The position numbers were made by a program, and so were the translations under genes. Below the pieces are notes generated by a model that was not told where the DNA came from, made no database searches, and was given only the letters and a program-made list of their open reading frames with translations. From positions 98,816,074 to 98,880,073 of the forward strand of contig NC_089490.1 of assembly GCF_036850765.1 (NCBI RefSeq): a DNA stretch of 64,000 bases, given 5' to 3'. Source of the stretch: Saccopteryx bilineata. Taxonomy: Eukaryota; Chordata; Mammalia; Chiroptera; Emballonuridae. Shown here piece by piece: positions 62,387 through 64,000 of this stretch; the first letter of the stretch is position 1; each line of letters starts with the position of its first letter.

Positions 62387-62583
62387 AATTTTTTTTTTTT
62401 TACTTTCAGATAACTACCAAGTTATCTTCCAGACTAGCTATACATTTTTTTACCAAAGTGATGAAATAGATGACAACAGAGATGCTAGAAGTAGGACTCC
62501 AACTAAAGTTGATATTACATGGATTCCTCTCCTGCGCTACTACATTCACCTGCAAAGGATTAATAACATGAGCAAGCTGCTAG
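4216..62583 (+). CDS. CFAP54: CFAP54 partial gene: 16 internal exons
   Basis: Sixteen exons can be chained: 4216-4338, 9487-9540, 13495-13702, 15655-15734, 17560-17729, 23735-23813, 26648-26795, 28012-28169, 28341-28520, 28629-28755, 36522-36677, 38349-38454, 39760-39853, 44322-44420, 50831-50972 and 62410-62583. Total 2098 nt, about 699 codons, with no in-frame stop and every junction phase-compatible; the chain is open at both ends. The protein is Leu/Ile/Ala/Glu-rich and probably helical, with no signal peptide, membrane segment or catalytic motif. Stretches such as [22 protein letters not shown] and [18 protein letters not shown] match what I remember of CFAP54. CFAP54 (FAP54) is a roughly 3,100-residue component of the central-apparatus C1d projection of 9+2 axonemes, acting with CFAP46, CFAP74 and CFAP221; loss impairs ciliary and sperm motility. 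Seen: exons and frame. Known: family role. Inferred: identity, from memory rather than an alignment. Confidence 0.82.
4339..5504 (+). other. Intron 1, proximal part
   Basis: No exon, RNA gene or young repeat is recognised. A short (GT)n tract lies near 5340. Confidence 0.5.
5505..6640 (+). repeat. Ancient mammalian interspersed repeat (unnamed here)
   Basis: Degenerate sequence matching a repeat I know from many mammals: phrases such as AGACCAGTTAGAAGGC, GGACTGGATAGAATC and GGAGTCAAG occur in the expected order. The same family recurs at 11490-12690, 22055-22430, 28865-30060 (split) and 41480-41780. Small open frames here are not coding. I cannot name the family with confidence. Confidence 0.55.
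6970..7480 (+). repeat. Ancient interspersed repeat
   Basis: Begins GGAAGTCCTCACTTAAAGTC and later has ATGGGTAGCCGGAGCCTATC and CCAGAGAAAACCTGCACAAA, an ordered set of phrases I recognise from an old mammalian repeat whose name I cannot give. No intact coding sequence. Confidence 0.45.
7747..7800 (+). repeat. Poly-A / GA simple repeat
   Basis: A run of about 30 A followed by (GA)n and more A. Probably a former retroelement tail expanded into a microsatellite. Confidence 0.9.
7830..8200. repeat. Possible ancient repeat
   Basis: The stretch with GGGGTCCTGTAAAAGCAGAC and TATTTGGGAGATGGGTCCAG looks like a dispersed mammalian repeat, but I cannot assign it. No gene is seen to 8460. Confidence 0.3.
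8465..8845 (-). mobile_element. tRNA-derived bat SINE, long CAAGCC-repeat type
   Basis: An antisense copy: poly-T then a GAGAGAGACAGAGA stretch, GTTGTTCATTGATCGCTTCTCA, repeated CTCAAGCCAGTGACC units and a tRNA-like head with degenerate box B (GCTTGAACCTGCGACC) ending CTGGTCAGTC. Same family as 24033, 26818, 43032, 51240, 55943 and 58357. Diverged. Confidence 0.85.
9487..9540 (+). CDS. CFAP54: CFAP54 exon 2 of window (small)
   Basis: A 54-nt microexon-like segment of 18 codons between acceptor TATTGACAG and donor GTAAGG. It reads [18 protein letters not shown], phase 0 to 0, and fits both neighbours. Evidence is strong splice sites plus frame; its length is a multiple of three, so it could be skipped without a frameshift. 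Confidence 0.75.
9965..10160 (-). mobile_element. Old L1 3' end fragment
   Basis: Phrases TTAATTGAGATATAATTAGC and TTTAAGGTATACAGCATG are typical of the reverse complement of old L1M 3' untranslated regions. Confidence 0.6.
10161..11485 (+). other. Intron 2, nothing recognised
   Basis: AT-rich intron between exons 2 and 3. No exon with good splice sites and no young repeat is seen; small minus-strand frames near 11030-11310 lack supporting signals. Confidence 0.45.
11490..12690 (+). repeat. Ancient repeat, same family as 5505-6640, split by hAT
   Basis: Continues the family with phrases GTTTTGGACATGTTCAATGT, GCCTGAGGCACTCCAGTATT and GGAGTGGCTGAGAGGATGAG. A small hAT element (12031-12290) interrupts it, so this copy is older than the hAT. 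Confidence 0.5.
12031..12290 (+). mobile_element. Small non-autonomous hAT element, short form
   Basis: Terminal inverted repeats AGCAATTTTCAACC and GGTTGAAAAATCACTG with an 8-bp duplication TCTTAGAT on both sides (12023-12030 and 12291-12298). The interior has TCATGGCACACATAAACTAA and GACTAAATAGTCAGGTAT, shared with the longer copy at 18699-19158. No transposase. The 8-bp duplication is diagnostic of hAT insertion. Confidence 0.85.
13495..13702 (+). CDS. CFAP54: CFAP54 exon 3 of window
   Basis: Acceptor with a long T tract (TTTTTTTAG ending at 13494) and donor GTAATC at 13703. It is 208 nt, 69 codons plus one base, starting [18 protein letters not shown] and ending VTLPNLK. The final G is the first base of a split codon completed by exon 4. 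The open frame runs on 95 nt into the intron to a stop near 13797. Confidence 0.85.
13803..13935 (+). repeat. AT-rich simple sequence
   Basis: TATATCCATCCATATATCTCC and (TA)n-like tracts downstream of exon 3; imperfect microsatellite. Confidence 0.6.
13990..14575 (-). mobile_element. Old L1 fragment, antisense
   Basis: Reverse complement of L1 ORF2 and 3' end: GATAAATCCCACTTGATCAT (14393 on), GTATCAGAGTAATATTGGCC and an upstream GTATTCTAAGCTGTGGATGT segment. Many stops; inactive. Confidence 0.75.
14576..15005 (-). repeat. Probable solo LTR (antisense)
   Basis: On the minus strand the segment has an AATAAA signal near its 3' end (CTGTAAGTAATAAACTGTG) and a moderately GC-rich interior, typical of an endogenous retroviral LTR. 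A 119-residue minus frame inside it is not supported as a gene. Boundaries and family are uncertain. Confidence 0.45.
15655..15734 (+). CDS. CFAP54: CFAP54 exon 4 of window, GC donor
   Basis: Acceptor TTTTGTCTTATAG ends at 15654. The exon supplies two bases to finish the split codon of exon 3 (Glu) and then 26 codons beginning [12 protein letters not shown] and ending LPLNTIK. The 3' boundary reads AAAG|GCAAGT, a classic GC-AG donor context; no usable GT donor occurs at this point. It ends in phase 0, as exon 5 requires. A competing 35-nt exon at 15112-15146 is phase-compatible in its place but not alongside it. Confidence 0.72.
16030..16230 (+). repeat. MIR-like SINE
   Basis: CTACCATTTATTTAATTCTTACCATGTGACAGGCACTT-type MIR core followed by TCACAGCTCAATGATGTAGG (split here to stay short). 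Old tRNA-derived SINE. Confidence 0.65.
16420..17000 (+). mobile_element. Tigger (pogo-type) DNA transposon fragment
   Basis: After CAGTCGATCCTTGCTATTCA comes a degraded transposase N-terminus: the + strand near 16708 reads [17 protein letters not shown], resembling the start of Tigger transposase, and GTGAATTCAAGGTTAATGAA gives the helix-turn-helix NE/VNE-like part, with stops after. Further on, CTCCCCTAGGAATGGTGGTT also fits Tigger. It is a dead pogo/Tc1-mariner relic. The 133-residue minus frame at 16246-16647 overlaps it and is not a gene. Confidence 0.75.
17170..17468 (-). mobile_element. Diverged tRNA-derived bat SINE (GCCCTGGCC type)
   Basis: Antisense: GTGAGATGAGGGGAGATAG tail side, then GGAGAGCGAGGGGGGAGAAG and the tRNA head with degenerate box B GGATTGAACCCAGGAGG and end CACTCAGGGCT. 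It ends about 90 nt before exon 5. Confidence 0.85.
17560..17729 (+). CDS. CFAP54: CFAP54 exon 5 of window
   Basis: Acceptor TTTGTTTTTCAG and donor GTGCGT. It is 170 nt, starts in phase 0 with [20 protein letters not shown] and ends with two bases of a Ser codon after RHRAAY. It is clearly GC-richer than the flanking intron, consistent with coding DNA. Heptad-like Leu/Ala spacing suggests helix. An old antisense SINE lies only about 90 nt upstream of its acceptor. Confidence 0.88.
17730..18212 (+). other. Intron 5, proximal part
   Basis: No element is confidently recognised between exon 5 and the hAT-like repeat. Confidence 0.45.
18699..19158 (+). mobile_element. Non-autonomous hAT element, long form
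   Basis: Termini TAGTGATTTTCAACC and CCGGTAGAAATTCACTA, with near-matching 8-bp flanks AGATTGAC / AGATAGAC. It shares both ends with 12031-12290 but keeps about 200 nt more internal sequence (around 18820-19040). The end phrases CACATAAACTAATTAC and GACTAAATAGTCAGGTATTG are common to both. Confidence 0.8.
19585..19800 (+). mobile_element. Short tRNA-derived SINE
   Basis: Head CTCTGGCCAGTGGTTCAATGG with a tRNA-like TAGAGAGCCAGCC, then a CTGTCTGTCTGCCTGTCTC pyrimidine tract and an A-rich tail. About 215 bp, diverged; inside the old hAT. Confidence 0.75.
19913..21215 (+). other. Intron 5, middle part
   Basis: AT-rich, with T tracts near 20200 and 20290. No repeat or exon can be supported. Confidence 0.45.
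21216..21359 (+). repeat. 72-bp tandem duplication
   Basis: Two adjacent 72-bp units, 21216-21287 and 21288-21359, each starting GTCCTCTAATGG and ending CACCTGTGT. They differ at only two positions by my comparison (both G to A). A third partial start GTCCTCATGG follows. Confidence 0.95.
21665..21970 (+). repeat. MIR-like fragments around a CT/CA microsatellite
   Basis: GATAACAGCTAGCATGCACC and, beyond the microsatellite, CCATTTTATACGTGAGAAAC resemble MIR. Between them lie (CT)n then (CA)n at about 21811-21873. Confidence 0.55.
22055..22433 (+). repeat. Ancient repeat, same family as 5505-6640
   Basis: TATCGTGATCTGATTTACAT, GGTCAGGAAGCTCCTATAG and GATGATGGATCGGACAGAGG follow the order of the family seen at 5990-6240. 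Confidence 0.5.
22434..22885 (-). repeat. MLT1-type MaLR LTR
   Basis: Antisense: AAGGCTGCCATAACAAAGTA, CACAGTTCTGGAGGCTGGAAG region, CTCCCTGTGTCTTCACATCA and the end GGGACACAATTCAACCTGTA, all in the order of a reversed MLT1 LTR. Solo LTR relic of an ancient ERVL-MaLR element. Confidence 0.88.
23735..23813 (+). CDS. CFAP54: CFAP54 exon 6 of window
   Basis: Acceptor TATTATAG and donor GTGAGT (23814). It is 79 nt: one base completes the Ser codon from exon 5, then [20 protein letters not shown] and VVEDDT, ending in phase 0. The sequence looks like an amphipathic helix followed by a basic then an acidic stretch. Confidence 0.82.
23925..24030 (+). repeat. MIR fragment
   Basis: TAACTTGGGCAAGTCCCTTAA is the MIR core motif; truncated by the SINE that follows. 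Confidence 0.55.
24033..24423 (-). mobile_element. tRNA-derived bat SINE, long CAAGCC-repeat type
   Basis: Antisense; GAGAGATGAGAAGCATCAAC, GTTGTTCATTGATTGCTTCTC, repeated CTCAAGCCAGTGACC units and degenerate tRNA head ending CACCAGTCAGGC. Confidence 0.9.
24935..25133 (+). mobile_element. MER5A-like hAT-Charlie element
   Basis: CCCCAGGAGACATTTTGGTTG, GGGGGTGCTACTGCCATAAA and the end GAGTGAGAAACCCTG match the MER5A layout. Old non-autonomous DNA transposon. Confidence 0.75.
25640..25890 (+). repeat. MIR SINE
   Basis: GACTGTGGGCTCTCAATTCAG, the CAGTTCTCTCATTGGTAAAA core and a GTGATCAGCATCTGATCAGC 3' part are MIR-like. Confidence 0.7.
26055..26417 (-). mobile_element. Diverged tRNA-derived bat SINE (GCCCTGGCC type)
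   Basis: Antisense; AGGAGGGGAGATAGAGAGAC start, GGTGCTTCTCCTGTGTGCCC and box-B remnant GGAGTCGAACCCAGGAC, ending AACCAGCTCGGAC. It lies 230 nt upstream of exon 7. Confidence 0.88.
26648..26795 (+). CDS. CFAP54: CFAP54 exon 7 of window
   Basis: Acceptor TTTTGTGCAG and donor GTACAC, a weak donor match. It is 148 nt, phase 0 to 1, starting [17 protein letters not shown] and containing [12 protein letters not shown] and [10 protein letters not shown], segments I associate with CFAP54. An antisense SINE starts only about 22 nt after the exon end. Confidence 0.88.
26818..27205 (-). mobile_element. tRNA-derived bat SINE beside exon 7 donor
   Basis: Antisense long-type copy with GAGAGAGATGAGAAGCATCA, GTTGTTCATTGATTGCTTTC and CAAGCCAGTGACC units, ending GCCAGTCAGGC. 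It begins about 22 nt after exon 7 ends, so it sits right against the 5' splice site. Confidence 0.9.
27470..27700 (+). repeat. MIR SINE
   Basis: GAGCCAGCTGCCTTGGGTTC, TTGCTATGTGATCTTGGCCA and CCTCTGTAAAATGGAGATAA are textbook MIR phrases. Confidence 0.85.
28012..28169 (+). CDS. CFAP54: CFAP54 exon 8 of window
   Basis: Acceptor TTTATTTTAG and donor GTAGGA. It is 158 nt, completing a Glu codon and then reading 52 codons including [19 protein letters not shown] and ending ADIVTNLQ in phase 0. Ala/Leu/Glu-rich helical composition. Confidence 0.9.
28341..28520 (+). CDS. CFAP54: CFAP54 exon 9 of window
   Basis: Separated from exon 8 by only 171 nt. Acceptor TTTTAATAG and donor GTGAGA. It is 180 nt, 60 codons, phase 0 to 0, starting [16 protein letters not shown] and ending SHNILIEQ. 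It contains the helical segment [17 protein letters not shown]. There is no internal stop. Confidence 0.9.
28629..28755 (+). CDS. CFAP54: CFAP54 exon 10 of window
   Basis: The preceding intron is only 108 nt. Acceptor TTTCTTTGACAG and donor GTAAGA. It is 127 nt, phase 0 to 1, starting [14 protein letters not shown] and ending [12 protein letters not shown] plus one base of a Gly codon completed by exon 11. Exons 8-10 are the tightest cluster in the window. Confidence 0.9.
28865..30060 (+). repeat. Ancient repeat of the 5505 family, split by an LTR
   Basis: The left part (TTATTCAACAAATAGTTCTTG to about 29060) and the right part (GTGATTGGGGAAGGCTTCTC to about 30060) flank an LTR at 29090-29683. 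The insertion order is therefore repeat first, LTR later. Confidence 0.45.
29090..29683 (-). repeat. Endogenous retroviral LTR, family X copy 1
   Basis: On the minus strand: a TATA-like GGTTTTAAAAGGAAGAG, the CAAGATGGCGGAGTGCTG region, a GATTAAAGCTAATGGCCC poly(A)-type signal and a 3' end near GACTGTCCGAATCC. The sequence is shared with 49640-50085 (opposite strand) and partly with 30290-30548. No internal viral genes are present, so it reads as a solo LTR. Edges are approximate. Confidence 0.65.
30150..30245 (-). mobile_element. SINE fragment, CAAGCC-repeat type
   Basis: Only the central repeated units (CTCAAGCCAGTGACCTTGGG) remain. Confidence 0.7.
30290..30548 (-). repeat. LTR family X, partial copy 2
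   Basis: Shares GGTAAAGAAACAGTGGAGCC, ATGATGGGCCATTCC and GGGCTCCCAAAACCC with the LTR at 29090-29683. Truncated, and immediately followed by L1 copy 2. Confidence 0.6.
30554..34092 (+). mobile_element. LINE-1 copy 2, ORF1-less, degraded ORF2
   Basis: Sense copy of the same lineage as copy 1. It opens at the same TGACGTCAGAG (30556 on), has about 480 nt of leader and goes straight to ORF2 (ATG near 31032). Frameshifts (one extra A near 31130) and stops break it; surviving segments are the endonuclease at 31516-31803, RT at 32810-33295 and the thumb/C-terminal region near 33304-33588. The RT active site reads FADN, not FADD (33125-33136). It ends abruptly at ACATCAGACTAAGAAG, before the normal C-terminus, at an LTR-like sequence. 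Confidence 0.92.
34093..34690 (+). repeat. Probable ERV LTR abutting L1
   Basis: Starts TGTACCAAGTCTCTGTTC; a TATA-like CCATAAAAAGTTTCTTGTCC, a GTGCTCCCCCACGTGGCC stretch and CTTTTCAATGGCAATCG give the U3-R-U5 look of a gamma-type LTR. No viral coding sequence follows. Boundaries and family are uncertain. Confidence 0.5.
34691..35699 (+). other. Intron 10, nothing firm
   Basis: AT-rich tract. A 62-residue minus frame (35075-35263) has an A-rich end but no recognisable product. No splice-supported exon. Confidence 0.4.
35700..35890 (+). repeat. MIR SINE
   Basis: GTGTGACCTTGGCAAGTTCC, TTACATGAGATAATGATGGG and GGAAGCACTCAATAAACCTC are MIR. Confidence 0.8.
36522..36677 (+). CDS. CFAP54: CFAP54 exon 11 of window
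   Basis: Acceptor TCTCTTTCTTTAG and donor GTAAGC. It is 156 nt, completing Gly then reading [36 protein letters not shown] and [13 protein letters not shown]. It is joined to exon 10 across a 7.8-kb intron filled by LTRs and an L1. The helix-turn-helix rhythm resembles TPR-like repeats, but I cannot assign a domain from sequence alone. Confidence 0.9.
36895..37245. repeat. Inverted pair of L1 3' ends
   Basis: The left segment TTTTAATGGGGTGACAATGA and the right segment CATTGATC...CACCCCATTAAA are reverse complements of each other over roughly 115 nt with mismatches. Each resembles the 3' untranslated end of a bat-type L1. The pair forms an imperfect hairpin with a central CCCCTCCCCTCCCCCCTCC tract. 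Confidence 0.6.
37580..37770 (+). repeat. MIR SINE
   Basis: GAGCATTGACTACATGCTAG, TCTTGGTAATTCTTACAACA and GACAGATGAGGAAAATGTGG are MIR phrases. Confidence 0.8.
38349..38454 (+). CDS. CFAP54: CFAP54 exon 12 of window
   Basis: Acceptor TTCTTCATTCAG and donor GTAAAG. It is 106 nt, completing Gly then [20 protein letters not shown] and [14 protein letters not shown], ending with two bases of an Arg codon finished in exon 13. Confidence 0.86.
38455..39048 (+). other. Intron 12, nothing recognised
   Basis: Unique-looking intronic DNA before the young SINE. No exon signals. Confidence 0.45.
39064..39459 (-). mobile_element. Young full-length tRNA-derived SINE
   Basis: Antisense, with poly-T and TTCTGAAGCC tail side, GGGATCCACCCAGCACGCC, GCATCTTTGCTCC-type body and the tRNA head with box B (GGAATCGAACC reversed) ending GGCCAGGGCC. 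A 15-bp target duplication TTCTTTCACTTCTTT is present at 39049-39063 and 39460-39474, exact. Open frames through it are not genes. Confidence 0.97.
39760..39853 (+). CDS. CFAP54: CFAP54 exon 13 of window
   Basis: Acceptor ATCATTTTAG and donor GTAACA. It is 94 nt, completing Arg then reading [20 protein letters not shown] and ending VPSLIPK in phase 0. A young antisense SINE sits 300 nt upstream. Confidence 0.87.
39854..40830 (+). other. Intron 13, proximal part
   Basis: AT-rich, no recognisable element. Confidence 0.4.
40832..41180. repeat. Possible small DNA transposon with inverted ends
   Basis: The left end CAGGTGATCCTCAGGTTATG and the right end CATAACCCGAAGACCCCCAG are imperfect inverted repeats (GGTTATGA / TCATAACC core). 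No transposase. Family unknown. Confidence 0.45.
41200..41390 (+). repeat. MIR SINE
   Basis: TTTTCCCATCTGGTGAAAGG and GGCTTGGCACTTAATAGATC are MIR-type. Confidence 0.65.
41480..41780 (+). repeat. Ancient repeat, 5505 family fragment
   Basis: GAGCATTCATTTATTCATTA, TACACAGAGTCTAGCAAGGA and GAAAGCTTCATAGATGAGAT follow the head of the family. Confidence 0.4.
41793..42935 (-). mobile_element. Old L1 3' region with nested SINE
   Basis: Antisense L1M-type sequence: TTGAGGTATGATATACAACC, GAATAGTATTCCCTTATATG, GGAATTGCTGGGTCATA and, after the SINE, TTGATTTGCATTTTCCTGAT. The SINE at 42500-42861 splits it. Confidence 0.8.
42500..42861 (-). mobile_element. Diverged tRNA-derived bat SINE (GCCCTGGCC type)
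   Basis: Antisense with GGGGAGGCAGAGACAGACTC, GGTTGCTTCTCCTGTGTGCC, box-B remnant GGAATTGAACCCAGG and end AACTGACCAGGG. Confidence 0.9.
43032..43365 (+). mobile_element. Full-length tRNA-derived SINE, CAAGCC-repeat type
   Basis: Head GCCTGATCAGGTGGTGGCGC with box A-like GTGGCGCAGTGG and box B GGTTCGAGACC; CAGCTTGAGTACAGGCTCAT body; (CT)-rich end. Exact 13-bp flanks AAAACTGAATACA at 43019-43031 and 43366-43378. Confidence 0.95.
43801..44191 (-). mobile_element. Young full-length tRNA-derived SINE
   Basis: Antisense copy of the 39064 type. A 15-bp target duplication TACATTGATATTCTT is exact at 43786-43800 and 44192-44206. It ends about 130 nt before exon 14. The 153-residue frame across it is SINE sequence. 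Confidence 0.97.
44322..44420 (+). CDS. CFAP54: CFAP54 exon 14 of window
   Basis: Acceptor ATATTTTTTAG and donor GTTGGA, a weak donor. It is 99 nt, 33 codons, phase 0 to 0, beginning [20 protein letters not shown] and ending [10 protein letters not shown]. It lies between a young antisense SINE (130 nt upstream) and an L1 (about 170 nt downstream). The length is a multiple of three. Confidence 0.84.
44590..49620 (+). mobile_element. LINE-1 copy 3 with ORF1, inactive
   Basis: Sense L1 about 5 kb. ORF1 starts at ATG 44656 ([15 protein letters not shown]), has a coiled coil ([18 protein letters not shown]) and an RRM/CTD remnant with ARREWQETF after a frameshift. ORF2 begins near 45635 ([11 protein letters not shown]) and is broken by many stops; RT FADD survives (near 47656). 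The 3' untranslated part has GGGGGATGCATTCGGGGCAA and an A-rich end near 49610. It lacks most of the 5' untranslated region. Confidence 0.92.
49640..50085 (+). repeat. Endogenous retroviral LTR, family X copy 3
   Basis: Sense version of the LTR at 29090-29683: CAAAATGGCGGAGTGCTGAA, TTCTAGGAAACTTGGATAAG, GATTAAAGCTAATGGTCC and GGTCTGTCTGAATC. It directly follows L1 copy 3. The upstream U3 part differs more between copies. Confidence 0.65.
50096..50458 (+). mobile_element. Diverged tRNA-derived bat SINE (GCCCTGGCC type)
   Basis: Sense copy, GCCCTGGCCAGTGGGCTCAG head, box-B remnant GGGTTCTATTTGC, CATCTGCTTCTCTGCCCC body and A-rich tail. About 370 nt before exon 15. Confidence 0.9.
50831..50972 (+). 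CDS. CFAP54: CFAP54 exon 15 of window
   Basis: The acceptor CATTTAAG has a weak pyrimidine tract, but a branch-point-like CTAAC lies about 20 nt upstream. Donor GTATGT. It is 142 nt, phase 0 to 1, starting [18 protein letters not shown] and ending [12 protein letters not shown]. Confidence 0.87.
51240..51574 (+). mobile_element. Young full-length SINE, CAAGCC-repeat type
   Basis: Head GCCTGACCAGGCGGTGGTGC, box B GGTTTGAGACC, CTGTCTGTCCCTATC tail side and A15. Exact 17-bp duplication AGAATAGGAAGCCTCTG at 51223-51239 and 51575-51591. Confidence 0.97.
51860..52500 (-). mobile_element. Ancient L1/HAL1-like fragment
   Basis: Antisense phrases TTTTTAGGGTTTTTACTCTT, CTGGGTCAGTTCCCATAAGG and TGCCATATGCCTTCCATAAA are typical of old L1/HAL1 3' ends. 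Confidence 0.6.
54918..55224 (-). mobile_element. Diverged tRNA-derived bat SINE in L1 copy 4
   Basis: Antisense; AGGAGGGGAGATAGAGATAG, GGTCACTCCTCAGGTGTCCC and end AACTACCAGAGCT. Confidence 0.85.
55943..56304 (-). mobile_element. SINE, CAAGCC-repeat type, in L1 copy 4
   Basis: Antisense full-length; GAGAGATGAGAAGCATCAAT, head end CACCTGGTCAGGC. Exact 12-bp flanks TAAATTTAGATT at 55931-55942 and 56305-56316, inside L1 sequence. Confidence 0.95.
58357..58760 (-). mobile_element. SINE, CAAGCC-repeat type, in L1 copy 4
   Basis: Antisense; 14-bp flanks TGTAATTGAGTCTT / TGTAATTAAGTCTT (58343-58356, 58761-58774) with one difference. Confidence 0.92.
59464..59788 (-). mobile_element. Young SINE with internal deletion near box B
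   Basis: Antisense copy of the GCCCTGGCC type, with an exact 17-bp duplication CTGGAGGGTGGGCTTTT at 59447-59463 and 59789-59805. Compared with 43801-44191 it lacks about 60-65 nt spanning the CATCTGCTTCTCC/box B part: GGTGGAGAAACGCCAGGCC joins the two sides. Box B is therefore missing. Confidence 0.93.
60361..60773 (+). mobile_element. Young full-length tRNA-derived SINE, reference copy
   Basis: Sense. Box A TGGCTCAGCGG (60373-60383) and box B GGTTCGATTCC (60415-60425) are intact, as expected for Pol III transcription. The body runs through CATTTGCTTCTCCACCCC and GATCCCGGTCGGGCGCATGC to TTTCCAGCTTCAG and a long A tail. 10-bp flanks AAGATATCAA at 60351-60360 and 60774-60783 are exact. It could be a recent source-type copy. 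Confidence 0.97.
60784..61639 (+). other. Intron 15, distal AT-rich part
   Basis: AT-rich; no exon or defined repeat is supported. Confidence 0.4.
61648..61810. mobile_element. SPIN-like fold-back hAT element
   Basis: A 163-bp near-palindrome starting CAGCGGTTCTCAACCTGTGG and ending CAGGTTGAAAACCGCTG, with arms of about 75 nt around a GGAAAATACATA centre. The perfect 8-bp duplication ATCTAGAG flanks it (61640-61647, 61811-61818). The ends match what I remember of SPIN (Space Invaders) hAT elements, known for horizontal spread among tetrapods including bats. No transposase is present. Confidence 0.88.
61970..62345 (-). mobile_element. Old L1/HAL1-like fragment upstream of exon 16
   Basis: TTTCACTGATTTTCAGTAAT, TTTGTCCACTTTTCTTTTGG and GTCTACAGTTTGTGTTTTAA resemble reversed old L1 3' ends. 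It ends about 65 nt before exon 16. Confidence 0.6.
62346..62403 (+). repeat. (GT)n/(GC)n tract and T run next to acceptor
   Basis: About 15 GT units, then GCGCGCG and a 13-T run, ending within a few bases of the exon 16 acceptor. It forms part of the polypyrimidine region and could bind GU-binding splicing factors in RNA. Confidence 0.85.
62410..62583 (+). CDS. CFAP54: CFAP54 exon 16 of window
   Basis: The acceptor TTTTTACTTTCAG follows a GT repeat and T tract; the donor is GTAGGT. It is 174 nt, completing Asp then [20 protein letters not shown] and [20 protein letters not shown], ending in phase 1. It is the last exon I can find; the gene continues past the window. Confidence 0.88.
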
Positions 62584-64000
62584 GTAGGTTTTTGATATGT
62601 TGAGAAAGAACATATTGCCTTCCAATTTCTGGTAGGTCATGTTTCTTATTTAGAATTTCAAAATACTTTTGATACCTTTCTGAGTGAATTCTCATCAGAA
62701 GATTAAAGTTTCAGAAGTTCTTAACCTGAGACACACAGACCTTTTAATACAATATTATTTCAATGTAATTGATTTCCTTTGACACTCTACATGTGTTATT
62801 TTCTGTACTAAAAATATTATTGGATGTCAAATTGACCCATGGCTTTAAACAATTAAGAACTAGAGTGATCATAACGTGATAAGCTTATAAAATGAGCAGA
62901 TGAAATTTTGGCTTTAAGGAGTCAGAGTGTTTTAGTAACCGGTATGTAAAAGAGAAGAAATGCATGACTGGAGATAAAGTATTTAACTCCATGAAGTTGT
63001 TTTGTTTTGTTAAATTTTTTTTTAAAAAATCATTGATGTCTCTAAATAATATCCAGAAAAAAATTGGTATCATCTTCTTCACGTCAGTCCCTTTTGTGGT
63101 TTCATGACAATGTATAATACTGTGTTAAATCTGTCCATAAATTGGTGATTCAGTGTTGCTCATCAGTGCAGCACTTGGAAAAGACTGGCCCATGCTAAAG
63201 CCCAGTGACAGAGAAGCTGGCAGAGCTAGCAGGCTGAGTCCCGGGGTGGCTAAGCAGTTATCAGGAGTTTGCTAACTCCTGAGACAGACAGACACTCAGA
63301 AAGGCATGAGGGGTGATGGGTACAAGAACAATGGAAGTTCAGTGGCAAAGGAGGTGGAGATGAGTCAGTGCAGCAGACCCTGCCTTATATCAACTTCACT
63401 CATTCCTGAATTCACCTGTGGGCACTTTCCATGTCAAGTGCCCACATTTTACTGCTTTTCTGCTCTGGCCTTTCTCTTAAGTTACTGAGGCTTCCTCAAA
63501 GAAAGGACAGTCTGGAAGTGCCAGGATTCCACAAACCAAGGGGTATCCTTCAATTAATGAGGTAGGGAATGGGTAGATTAACATTCCAGTTTCCCAGTTC
63601 CATGATGGAATAATTCTACACGTTCTTTTCTCAGCAGGTTCTCTGTAAGACAGAACCCTCATTGTTCGTAGTTGTAGCCCATTCATTAACTTACTCTCAT
63701 TGACTCTTTTATTTCCTCTATCATATTTTGCCTGCTCTCTCACTCATGTTCTTTGGATCACTTTCCAAACAAGTTGCCTGCACCTAAATTATTGATTTAA
63801 GATCTTGTGGGGGAAGAGCCTCAAACAAGAGAATTAGACAGAATGTTTTACATTATTCAGACTTGAAACCTGAATTAACATCCTCACATGCTTCTGAAAT
63901 TTTCTTTCTTCTCTGTGGCAAGAAGCAGTTCCATTTGTGTATAAACTCCAAAAATGGAAGAAGGTTATTGGCCGCTGAGGTGGGGATTTACAGGATAGTG
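62584..64000 (+). other. Intron after exon 16, nothing recognised
   Basis: No further exon is found; the gene presumably continues beyond 64000. Several short open frames lack splice or homology support. Confidence 0.5.

Overview
The window looks like mammalian nuclear DNA. It has spliced exons with GT-AG introns, LINE-1 elements, MIR, MLT1, Tigger and MER5A relics, and many young tRNA-derived SINEs. The youngest SINEs start GCCCTGGCCGGTTGGCTCAG, have RNA polymerase III A and B boxes, and resemble the tRNA-derived SINEs of bats (Ves/Rhin type). A fold-back hAT element resembles SPIN. Together these suggest a bat, most likely in or near the horseshoe-bat group. That species guess is inference; no database was searched.

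One host gene crosses the window on the + strand. I find 16 internal exons from 4216 to 62583. All are open and phase-compatible, giving about 699 codons with no start or stop codon inside the window. The protein reads as CFAP54, a large axonemal protein of the central-apparatus C1d projection needed for ciliary and sperm-flagellar beating. One intron appears to use a GC donor (after exon 4). Exons 8-10 are tightly clustered; the longest intron (about 11.4 kb, between exons 15 and 16) holds a complete old L1 and several SINEs.

Layout: 1-3325, antisense L1, almost intact but lacking ORF1; 4216-13702, exons 1-3 with ancient repeats, SINEs and a small hAT; 14.2-17.7 kb, exons 4-5 with L1, LTR, MIR and Tigger relics; 18.2-19.9 kb, an old hAT-like element containing a younger hAT and a SINE; 21.2 kb, a 72-bp tandem duplication; 22.4 kb, an MLT1 LTR; 23.7-28.8 kb, exons 6-10; 29-34.7 kb, LTRs and a second ORF1-less L1; 36.5-44.4 kb, exons 11-14 with young SINEs; 44.6-49.6 kb, an L1 that has ORF1; 49.6-50.1 kb, an LTR; 50.8 kb, exon 15; 52.5-59.9 kb, antisense L1 with four nested SINEs; 60.4 kb, a full-length SINE; 61.6 kb, a SPIN-like element; 62.4 kb, exon 16; the rest is intron.

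No bacterial-type genes, CRISPR arrays or defence systems are present. The most interesting non-gene material is the ORF1-less L1 lineage sharing one 5' terminus, the SPIN-like and companion hAT elements with 8-bp target duplications, and a few sequence rearrangements (a 41-bp exact copy, the 72-bp duplication, and an inverted pair of L1 3' ends).
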